Source of the DNA: Umezawaea sp049997955
Lineage (GTDB): Bacteria > Actinomycetota > Actinomycetes > Mycobacteriales > Pseudonocardiaceae
Length of the DNA: 64,000 nt
Direction: 5' to 3'
Assembly: GCA_049997955.1 (NCBI GenBank)
Contig: JAEBDY010000012.1
Span: forward strand, 310,001 to 374,000
Shown here: piece by piece, positions 1 through 8,522 of the stretch
Numbering within the stretch: position 1 is the first letter of the stretch
How the letters are laid out: every line of letters starts with the position of its first letter
Notes under the pieces: generated by a model
Seen by the model: the letters and a program-made list of their open reading frames with translations, nothing else
Database searches by the model: none
What the model was told of the DNA's origin: nothing
Position numbers and translations under genes: made by a program

Positions 1-1280
1 CCTCGCGCCCGGACATCCCGACGGCGGCCGCGGCGATCGCGAGGTTCTGCGGGCTGATCATCTTGCCCAGCACGCCGCCGGACGAGGTGTCAGAGCCGGT
101 GACCGCCACGCCGATCCAGCCAAGGATCGGGGACAGCACGGTGAAGAACGCGCCCGCGCCCGCCAGCCAGGTGTCGAGCGTCGCTGTCTGGCCGCTGGCG
201 TTCATCACGTACGCGAGGGCGAGCACGGCCATCACCGTGACGATCGCGGCCGCCGGCTGCCGGTGGGTCGCCAGGTAGGGGGCCCACGCCCGGTGCGCGC
301 CGATGCCGATCAGCGGCATGGTGATCAGCCCGGCGACGATCAGCAGCGAGCCGCCCGTGGCCAGCCAGTCGAACTTGAACACCGGCAGCGTCGACGGCTC
401 GCCGTTCGCCGTCAGCAGGCGCGGGCCGGGCCAGGAGAACGTCCTGGTGGCGCCGGCGAGCGCGCTCTTGACGAAGGGGATCTGCGCGAGGGCGAGCACC
501 GCGATGATGACCCCGTACGGCGCGAACGCCCGGAACACCTCGGCGGGGGCGTCCTTTTCGTCCGAGGCGCCCGCGCCACCGCGAACGTGACGCCGCAGAC
601 CGCCGTGGCCGGCAGCGTCCGGCGCACCCCGCGCGGCCCGTCGATGATCAGCACCAGCGTCATCGGCACGAGCACGCCCAGCAGCGTCGTCTGCCTGCCG
701 ACCATCGACGCCAGGTCCTGAGCCGGGAGGCCCGTGACGGTCGCCAACGTCGTGATCGGCACGGCCGGCGCGCCGAACGTGACCGGAGCCGTGTTGGCGA
801 CGAGTGCGACGGTCGCGGCCTTCAGCGGCCGGAAACCCAGTGCTATCACCATGACGCTGGTGATCGCGACCGGCGTGCCGAACCCCGCCAGCGCCTCCAG
901 CAGCGCGCCGAAGCAGAACGCGATGATCACGCCCTGGATGCGCTGGTCGTCGCTGACGCGCCCGAACGACCGCCGCAGCACGTCGAAGTGTCCGGTTTGG
1001 ACGGTCATGGTGTAGATCCAGATCGCGTTGACGACGATCCGCAGGATCGGGAAGAACCCGAACGCGGCCCTCTCCGAGGCCGCGAGCAGCGCCTGGCCGA
1101 CCGGCATCGGGTAGGCGACCACCGCGACCAGGACGGCCACCAGCAGGGAGAGCAGCGCGGCGAGCCACGCCCTCATCCGCACGACGCCGAGCAGCACGAA
1201 CAACGTGGCCAGCGGCAGGGCTGCGAACAGGGCCGTCAGGCCGAGCGACCCGCGACGGCGTCGAGAACCGGCTGGTACAC
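1..1280 (-). pseudogene. lctP: L-lactate permease (LctP/LldP family), broken and cut by window edge
   Basis: Family role: proton-coupled lactate uptake by a roughly 550-residue, 12-14-helix membrane protein. Seen: a GTG start at 1280 after GAGGAG encodes YQPVLDAVAG, but the frame shifts near 1255 before SLGLTALFAALP. The second frame has the conserved GFCFGA-like and NTAPVTFGA regions and ends its homology at GVTFAVA near 575. The next frame resumes at FRAFAPYGVIIAVLALAQIP, so about 50-70 expected residues (the NFIGPELPDI region) are absent as well as the frame. Near position 87 GSDTSS runs directly into GGVLGKMISPQNL, lacking about 28 residues present in E. coli LldP. Three lesions make a working permease unlikely unless they are sequencing errors. 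The family call is secure; lesion sizes come from memory of the family. Confidence 0.85.
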
Positions 1281-1485
1281 GTGCTCCTCCTCGCCGAGGG
1301 AACGTGCTTTCCACGACGCCAGGGGCAGTGGCGCACCGTGGTCAACCAACCGCGCTCCGCAGTCGTCTCGGCTGGAGCGGACCCGGGCGACCACCGGCAG
1401 CCGTCGAACCTCCCGGACGGCACCCGGTGGAACCTCCGTCCCCACCGGGCCGAGCAGCCCTCGCCGGGTGCCCGGCCCGCTCGGG

Positions 1486-2979
1486 TCAGCCGCGCGACCG
1501 CATGACCACCAGGTCGCCGTGGCCGCCGTAGCCGAGGACGGGCTCGGCGTACTGGGTCCCGTCGAAGGTGATCAGCCACCAGTCGCGGCCCACCGGCAGC
1601 AGCACCGGGTGCGGGATGTTGGTGCCGTAGGGGGCGTCGAGGGTGCCGAGCTTGCGCATCGACAGGTCGTACACGGGGTAGTTGCGGGCGTCGCCGTCGC
1701 TGGCGAACACGTACCACTGGCGGCCCACCCGCTGGATGATCGTGCCCTCCGTCTGGTCGACCGTCGTGTCGGCCCCGACCAGGCTGAGCGAGTCGGCGTA
1801 GTCGGCGCCGGGCGGCCCCACCGCCAGCGCCGGGTGGAAGACGAACGAGGGCTGCTGGGCCTCGCTCTCCACGAACGCCAGCCGCCACCGGCCGTCGACG
1901 CGGGTCAGCGCGGGATCCCACGAGCTGACCGCGGTGGGCAGCGGCAGGCGTTCGGTGGGCAGGACGTGGACGCCGGACAGGACGTCCGCCTTCGTGGTGG
2001 TGTGCCGGATGTGCACGCCCCGGAAGTCGAAGTCGCCCCACGAGCTCATGAGCAGGATGAACCGGCGGGTGCGGTCGTCGTAGATGATCTGACCTGCATG
2101 ATCGCCCATCACCACCCCGTCTCGGGCGAAGAACAGCACGGCGACCTGCTCCAGCCTGGTCGGATCGGCCAGGTCGAGCGTCCACACCGCCCAGTGCGCC
2201 TGCTGGAAGAACCCCAGCCCGGCGTTGGTCATGGTCAGGTACAGCTTGCCGTCGCGGATGAGCGGCCTGCCGTCGGCGTGCTGCACCACGTGCGTGTCCC
2301 GCACCCCGGCCTGGCCGAAGTACCCGGCCCGCACCCGGCCCAGGCGCACCGAGCCGCTGCCGCGACCGCCGTAGGCGTAGTCCAGCTTGCCGAGCACGCC
2401 CGGCACCCGCAGGTCGATCAGCGCGCGGACGCCGTCGCGTTCGGTCAGCACCGGCTGCCACGCCGTGCCCGTGCCGGTGGTGTCCACCAGGACGGTCACC
2501 GCGTTCTCGTTGACCACCACGGCCAGCCGGAACGCCCCGGCGACCCGCACCTCGCCGGTCTTCACCACCGTGGTCGTGCCGTTGACGGTCACCTCGATGG
2601 TCGCCCGCCCGGCCGCCGGGTCGACCGTGCCCAGCACCGACGTGCCGCCGCCCGCCAGACCCGCGACCACGGCGCCGGGGCCGTCGACGCCCAGCACCTC
2701 CACCAGCACCGAACCGAACGGCGCGCGGGGCCGCACCCCGGTGGTGATCAGCGTGCCCAGGGCGTTCAGGGTGCCGATCGCGCTGTCGTACTGCGTGAAC
2801 CGCGGCGCGATGAGGTCGAACGGCCGGAACTTGTGGGTGACCTCGAAGTGCAGGTCGAACGGTGTCAGACCTGGTTGCGCCGTCGCCGCGGGGGCGCCGA
2901 GCAGACCGGGCAGCGCCGCCGCGCACCCCACCGCCCCCAGTCCGCGCAACAGGCTGCGGCGATCGATCCCGTCCACCAT
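1486..2979 (-). CDS. Tat-exported protein of unknown function
   Basis: A 497-residue protein whose N-terminus is a twin-arginine signal: DRRSLLRGLG, a hydrophobic stretch, then AATAQP as the likely cleavage area (about residue 35). The mature part is rich in beta strands, with repeated Trp/Asp/Gly turns (SSWGDFDFRG, SSWDPALTRVDGRWRLAF, VGRQWYVFASDGD) that resemble a five-bladed propeller of the glycosidase type. I cannot assign a catalytic triad, so no enzyme activity is claimed. It is divergently arranged from the DeoR-type gene, and the palindrome between them could control both. A role in handling an extracellular sugar or polymer is inference only. Confidence 0.6.
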   Translation of the reverse strand: MVDGIDRRSLLRGLGAVGCAAALPGLLGAPAATAQPGLTPFDLHFEVTHKFRPFDLIAPRFTQYDSAIGTLNALGTLITTGVRPRAPFGSVLVEVLGVDGPGAVVAGLAGGGTSVLGTVDPAAGRATIEVTVNGTTTVVKTGEVRVAGAFRLAVVVNENAVTVLVDTTGTGTAWQPVLTERDGVRALIDLRVPGVLGKLDYAYGGRGSGSVRLGRVRAGYFGQAGVRDTHVVQHADGRPLIRDGKLYLTMTNAGLGFFQQAHWAVWTLDLADPTRLEQVAVLFFARDGVVMGDHAGQIIYDDRTRRFILLMSSWGDFDFRGVHIRHTTTKADVLSGVHVLPTERLPLPTAVSSWDPALTRVDGRWRLAFVESEAQQPSFVFHPALAVGPPGADYADSLSLVGADTTVDQTEGTIIQRVGRQWYVFASDGDARNYPVYDLSMRKLGTLDAPYGTNIPHPVLLPVGRDWWLITFDGTQYAEPVLGYGGHGDLVVMRSRG

Positions 2980-3073
2980 CGCGTGTCCTCCCTAGTCCCG
3001 ACCTGATCACGACATGTACCCGGAGACGGTCGGCGAGCACCAGGGATTGATCGGAAGTGGCGCTCCATCCGCT

Positions 3074-3100
3074 CCGGAACGGTCAGTTCCGGTCAGGACC
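3074..3100. promoter_or_regulatory. Inverted repeats, probable DeoR-type operator
   Basis: CCGGAAC-N5-GTTCCGG is a perfect 7-bp inverted repeat (3074-3092). GGTC-AG-GACC follows at 3091-3100. TAACCT at 3105-3110, 7 bases before the GTG of the regulator, could be a -10 box of a nearly leaderless transcript. The position between divergent genes suggests autoregulation by the adjacent DeoR protein. Confidence 0.5.
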
Positions 3101-3117
3101 GATCTAACCTGGGAACC

Positions 3118-3885
3118 GTGTTCGCCGCAGAACGTCGTCAGGTGGTCCTCGAACTGGTCCGCACGAACGGGGCCGTGTCGCTGCGCGAACTGGCCAGGAT
3201 CGTCGGGGCCAGCGAGGTGACCGTCCGCCGCGACCTGCGGTTCCTCGACACCGAAGGCCTGCTGGCGCGCAGGCGCGGCGGCGCGGTCGCCACCGACGGC
3301 CCGGCCTACGAGCCCAGCCACTCGGAGAAGGCGGGCGTGGCGAGCGCGGCCAAGGCGGCCATCGCCGACCTGGCCGCCGACCTGGTGTCGCCGGGGGACG
3401 CGATCGTGGTGGGAGCGGGCACCACGACGCAGGCCCTGGCCCGCCGCCTCGCCCGCGTGCCGCGGCTGACCGTCGTGACCAACTCCCTGCTGGTGGCCCA
3501 GGCGCTCGCGAGGAGCACCGGCGTCGAGGTGATCCTGCCCGGCGGTGTCCTCCGGGGCGCGATCTTCGCCCTGGTCGGCAGCTCCACCGAGCAGGGGATC
3601 AGCGGACTGCGGGTGCAGCGCGCGTTCCTCTCCGGCAACGGCCTGTCCGCGGGCCACGGTCTGTCCACACCGAACACCGCGGTCGCGGGCGTCGACCGCG
3701 CCATGGCCGCCATCGCCGACGACGTGGCGGTCCTGGCCGACCACACCAAGATCGGCGTCGACACGATGGTCCAGACAGTCGCACCGGGCCGCATCGCGCA
3801 CGTGGTCACCGACAACCGAGCGCCTGCCGCCGAACTCGACCGCCTGCGAGCGGCCGGGATCGTCGTGCACGTCGCCGAGACGTAG
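3118..3885 (+). CDS. DeoR-family transcriptional repressor
   Basis: 255 residues, the normal family length. An N-terminal winged helix-turn-helix (about residues 4-58; SLRELARIVGASEVTVRRDL) is followed by a ribose-isomerase-like sensor domain with the GAGTTTQALARRL phosphate-binding loop (about residues 99-111). Family members bind phosphorylated sugars or nucleosides and repress nearby catabolic genes. The GTG start is chosen because the HTH begins just after it. The divergent Tat-exported protein is the most likely target. No sugar kinase or transporter is adjacent, so the ligand is unknown. The downstream gene is convergent, leaving this as a single-gene unit. Confidence 0.88.
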   Translation: MFAAERRQVVLELVRTNGAVSLRELARIVGASEVTVRRDLRFLDTEGLLARRRGGAVATDGPAYEPSHSEKAGVASAAKAAIADLAADLVSPGDAIVVGAGTTTQALARRLARVPRLTVVTNSLLVAQALARSTGVEVILPGGVLRGAIFALVGSSTEQGISGLRVQRAFLSGNGLSAGHGLSTPNTAVAGVDRAMAAIADDVAVLADHTKIGVDTMVQTVAPGRIAHVVTDNRAPAAELDRLRAAGIVVHVAET

Positions 3886-3899
3886 TCCTCCGATCCGCC

Positions 3900-5278
<1,379 letters not shown>

Positions 5279-5647
5279 GCGGAAGACCTCGTGTGCGATG
5301 CGGGCGCGCCTGAGCCGCCCGGCTGGTAACGGGAAGTGGGGGACGACGAACCGGCCGCGGCGGCTGCGCTGACGCGCGTTCGCACTGCGGCTGGGCACCT
5401 CCGGTGTCACCCGGAGACGTCGTCTTCGCCTGCCACTTCCCCGCTCCCTCGATCGCGATCACTCGTCTCCCACGATAACCCGACGGGCCCGGTGCCCGCC
5501 GGCCGTGCCGCCGCCCGGGAACCCCGGCAGTGCGCGGCGGCGGCCGGGAAGTCCTGGTGGACGCGGACTCGCGGTCGTAGTCGTGCGGGTCGCACCAGGC
5601 CGGACGCCCGAGGTCCGCGCGGTGGCGGGCGCGCGTTCGTCGTGGCG
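5279..5647 (-). other. Gap upstream of the ABC-F gene; possible leader ORF
   Basis: No independent gene is recognised. A GTG at 5410 opens a 44-codon Arg-rich frame (SRSANARQRSRRGRF, then RLRRARIAHEVFR) that runs in frame into the ATPase start and contains a TTA codon. ABC-F resistance genes are often controlled by translated leaders, so this could be an attenuator peptide, or only a misread N-terminal extension. I see nothing in 5411-5647. Confidence 0.25.
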
Positions 5648-6058
5648 CTACTCCTCGTGCCGCACGGCCTCCAGGCTGACGCCGTTGAGGTCGGTGACGA
5701 AGGCGCCGTAGTAGCCGGCGTGGTACTCGGCGTGGATGCCCGGCGGGCGCAGGGGAGTGGCGCCCGCTCCGAGGGCGGCCTCGTAGAAGGCGTCGACCTG
5801 GGCGCGGGAGTCGGCGGTGAAGGCGATGTGGGTGTTGGTGCCCGCGGTGCCGTTCTCGACGAGCCAGAAGAACGGCTTGCGGTCCTTCCACCCCAGGCCG
5901 ATCATGGCGAGCTGGTCGGCGGCCGGATCGGCCGGGACGTCGAGGACCTTGGTGATGCCGAGCGGAGCGAGGGAGGCCTCGTAGAACCGCGCGGAGCCCG
6001 CCAGGTCCGCGACGGCGATGTTGAGGTGGTCGAGCTGGGAACCGGAGAACGTCGTCAT
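5648..6058 (-). CDS. VOC-superfamily (glyoxalase/bleomycin-resistance fold) protein
   Basis: 136 residues forming two beta-alpha-beta-beta-beta units. It opens with LDHLNIAVADLAGSARFY, and a second unit near the C-terminus reads YYGAFVTDLNGVSLEAV. His in DHLNI, His in NTHIAF and Glu in SLEAV are the usual metal positions. Family members are small metalloenzymes or drug-binding proteins of the cytoplasm; the substrate cannot be told from sequence. Its ATG lies 32 bases from that of the divergent WYL-domain regulator, which probably controls it. A long intergenic stretch lies downstream. Confidence 0.85.
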   Translation of the reverse strand: MTTFSGSQLDHLNIAVADLAGSARFYEASLAPLGITKVLDVPADPAADQLAMIGLGWKDRKPFFWLVENGTAGTNTHIAFTADSRAQVDAFYEAALGAGATPLRPPGIHAEYHAGYYGAFVTDLNGVSLEAVRHEE

Positions 6059-6090
6059 GCGGACACCATGACCGCCAATCAGGACAGCGG

Positions 6091-7080
6091 ATGTCCGCTC
6101 CTCCTGGCATTCTCGCCGTCGTGCCAGACACCTCCGCCAGGATCCTCCGGTTGCTGTCGCTGCTGCGGTCGCGCACGGCGTGGACGGGGCCCGCGCTGGC
6201 CGACGAGCTGGGCGTCTCGACCCGCACGATCCGGCGGGACGTCGACACGCTGCGGGACCTCGGCTACCCCGTCGACGTGACACGGGGCGCGGGCGGCCAC
6301 TACCGCCTGGGCTCGGGGACCCACCTCCCGCCGCTGGTGTTCGACGACGACCAGGCGGTCGCGATCGCCGTGGCGCTGCAGGCCGCGCCGCGCACGGTCA
6401 GCGGCCTCACCGACTCGGCCGCCCGTGCCCTGGACACGGTGCTCCAGGTGCTCCCCGCCCGCCTGCGGAACCAGGTCGGCCCGATGGAGATCACCTCCAT
6501 CGGCAACCCGTGGGACCTCGCCGCGCCGAGCGTCAGCCCGGCGGTCCTGCTCGCGATCACCGCCGCGATCCGCGGGCGCGAGACGGTGCGCTACGACTAC
6601 ACCGGCACCGAGTGCGAAGGCCCGGCGCGGTCGATCCAGCCGCACCACCTGATCGTCTGGATCGGCCGCTGGTACCTCGTCGGGTGGGACGCGACCGCCG
6701 ACGCTTGGCGAACCCTGCGGCTGGACCGGGTGAGACCCCGCACGCCCAACGGTCCCGCGTTCCGGCCGCGCGAACTGCCGGACGGCGACGTCGCCCAGTT
6801 CGTCATGCGCCAACTCGACCGCGGCGACACCTCGGACCACTGGCCGTGCCGGGGAACCGCGATCATCGGGCAGCCCGCGAGCCTCATCGCGAAGTGGGCG
6901 CCGGGAGGCGCTGTCGTCGAGCCCGTCACCGAGACCACGAGCCGCCTGCGGATGGGCGCCTGGTCCTGGATCGGACTGGCTGCGCTGCTGGGGACCTTCG
7001 ACGGCACGATCACCGACCCGGAGCCCGTCGAGCTGAGGAACGCCTGCCACGAGCTGGCCCGCCGGTACGCGCAGGCCTGA
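6091..7080 (+). CDS. WYL-domain transcriptional regulator (YafY type)
   Basis: 329 residues. An N-terminal DeoR-like helix-turn-helix (ALADELGVSTRTIRRDVDTL, about residues 36-55) and a WYL ligand domain starting near residue 150, where GRWYLVGWD (about residue 191) gives the family signature. A C-terminal WCX extension follows. A GTG at 6121 would give a protein 10 residues shorter and may be the true start, since the first residues are not conserved-looking. Family members respond to nucleotides or small ligands. The divergent VOC gene is the obvious target. Confidence 0.88.
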   Translation: MSAPPGILAVVPDTSARILRLLSLLRSRTAWTGPALADELGVSTRTIRRDVDTLRDLGYPVDVTRGAGGHYRLGSGTHLPPLVFDDDQAVAIAVALQAAPRTVSGLTDSAARALDTVLQVLPARLRNQVGPMEITSIGNPWDLAAPSVSPAVLLAITAAIRGRETVRYDYTGTECEGPARSIQPHHLIVWIGRWYLVGWDATADAWRTLRLDRVRPRTPNGPAFRPRELPDGDVAQFVMRQLDRGDTSDHWPCRGTAIIGQPASLIAKWAPGGAVVEPVTETTSRLRMGAWSWIGLAALLGTFDGTITDPEPVELRNACHELARRYAQA

Positions 7081-7198
7081 TCCGGCCCACCTCGACGTGC
7101 GGCCGGGACTTGCCGGGCTCACAACGCTGCGAGGGAGTGCCGTCGCGGGCGATCGGGTTGGTCGGTCCCTTGTGGACGGTGGGTCGGACCGCTCTCCA

Positions 7199-8338
7199 TC
7201 AGGGCACGTAGTAGGTCAGCAGGTCGCCTCGGACGGGTGGGAACAGCGCGGTCATGAGGTCGCGGTTGGGGCCGAGGTAGACGTCCGGGTGGATCCGGGT
7301 GAGCCCTTCGGCGCCGTGCGGACCGAACAGCAGCGCCGGGATGAGGTCCGGCGCGACACCGGCGCCGCCGACGGACGCGGGCGCCTGCATCGGGCCGCCA
7401 CCGGTGATCGGGCCCGCTTCGCCGTCGGTGCAGCGGAAGCGGATGTGGGAGGCGAAGAACGAGACCACGACGTCGCCGTCGTGGCCTGCCGCGCGGCTCG
7501 ACAGCAGCGGGCGCAGGTGTTCCAGCAGGGCGACCACGTCCGGCACCCGCACGTAGTACATCTCGGGGTTCTCCGGCACGGCACCGAGGAGCGGGCCGAG
7601 CCGGGTACCCGGCCGGTCGGTGACCTCGACGTCCTCCACCAGCCCCAGGACGTGGCCCAGCAGCGCGTGCTCGGCGGCCTCGTCCACCCCGGCGACCTCG
7701 TTGAGGTGCGAGTCCGTCAACCGTCCGGTGCCGACCACGACCCCGTCGCGCTCGACCACCCACTGGGTGCTGCCCTCTCGGGCCACGATCCAGCGCCAGC
7801 AGGCGGCCGAGTGCGGCATCCGCAGGTCGAAACCGGCCTGCAGCCGGTCCTGCACGGCGGCCATGGCCTCGATGTCGTCCACTCCGGCCACCCGGACCAC
7901 GTGCCCGTCGACGGCGGGCGGCGGCGTGACGACCGGGCGGGTCGGTGGGATCGGGACGGTGTACGCGTAGCCGAACCGGCGGTAGAAGTACGGGATGCCG
8001 ATCATGACCTGGACGAGGTGGCCGCGCTCGGCCGACCGCTGGTGCGCCCACTCCATCAGCTGCCGCACGAGGCCGCGTCCCTCGTACTCGCGGTCCGTGG
8101 CGACCAGTTCGACCTGACCCGCCGGGATCTCCACCCCGCCGAGCACCACGGTCTCGTCGAGCAGGGTCAGCGTGGACACGACGCGGTCGCCGTCGACCAC
8201 CACGGCGCACGACGACCACCCTTGGTCGGGGTCCAGCACGACGAGCCGGTGGTCGAGGGCGTCCTCCGGCTCTCCCCGGTCCACCAGGAGAGCGGCGATC
8301 TGGTCGAGGTCACGTGGTTCAGCCGTGCGCAGCCGCAT
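7199..8338 (-). CDS. Eis-type GNAT N-acetyltransferase
   Basis: 379 residues, close to the roughly 400 of the Eis family. An N-terminal GNAT domain carries the acetyl-CoA motif EYEGRGLVRQLMEWA (about residues 81-95) and IPYFYRRFGYAY. A second degenerate GNAT region and a C-terminal sterol-carrier-like domain (FGPHGAEGLTRIHPDVYLG) follow. The free C-terminus ends in LTYYVP, and Eis enzymes use a C-terminal carboxylate as catalytic base. Known Eis proteins acetylate several amines of aminoglycosides and peptides; the native substrate is unknown. ATG 8338 is preferred because the homology begins there. Confidence 0.85.
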   Translation of the reverse strand: MRLRTAEPRDLDQIAALLVDRGEPEDALDHRLVVLDPDQGWSSCAVVVDGDRVVSTLTLLDETVVLGGVEIPAGQVELVATDREYEGRGLVRQLMEWAHQRSAERGHLVQVMIGIPYFYRRFGYAYTVPIPPTRPVVTPPPAVDGHVVRVAGVDDIEAMAAVQDRLQAGFDLRMPHSAACWRWIVAREGSTQWVVERDGVVVGTGRLTDSHLNEVAGVDEAAEHALLGHVLGLVEDVEVTDRPGTRLGPLLGAVPENPEMYYVRVPDVVALLEHLRPLLSSRAAGHDGDVVVSFFASHIRFRCTDGEAGPITGGGPMQAPASVGGAGVAPDLIPALLFGPHGAEGLTRIHPDVYLGPNRDLMTALFPPVRGDLLTYYVP

Positions 8339-8460
8339 GGTCGGAGTGTGTCCGTCGGACGGTTCGCACGCGAGCGATTTTCGGGGTGTTCGCACACCGA
8401 GCAGGATTCTCGTCGCCGTGAACGTTCCTTCCCCGCGCCGCCGGGGGTGACGGGTTCCCC

Positions 8461-8501
8461 GGGACGCCGACATCCGGCTCGTGGTCGGATGTCGGCGTCC
8501 C
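8461..8501 (-). terminator. Strong hairpin downstream of the SARP gene
   Basis: A perfect 16-bp stem (8461-8476 with 8486-8501, loop of 9) lies just past the stop of the SARP gene and before the acetyltransferase start. It would end SARP transcription. No T-run follows, as is usual in this GC range. Confidence 0.7.
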
Positions 8502-8522
8502 GGATCCCCTGTGGACTCCGGA

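Noticed and set aside
988..3006. A 672-codon plus-strand frame
   Set aside because: Antisense to the Tat-exported protein and lctP; His/Gln/Arg-rich without motif.
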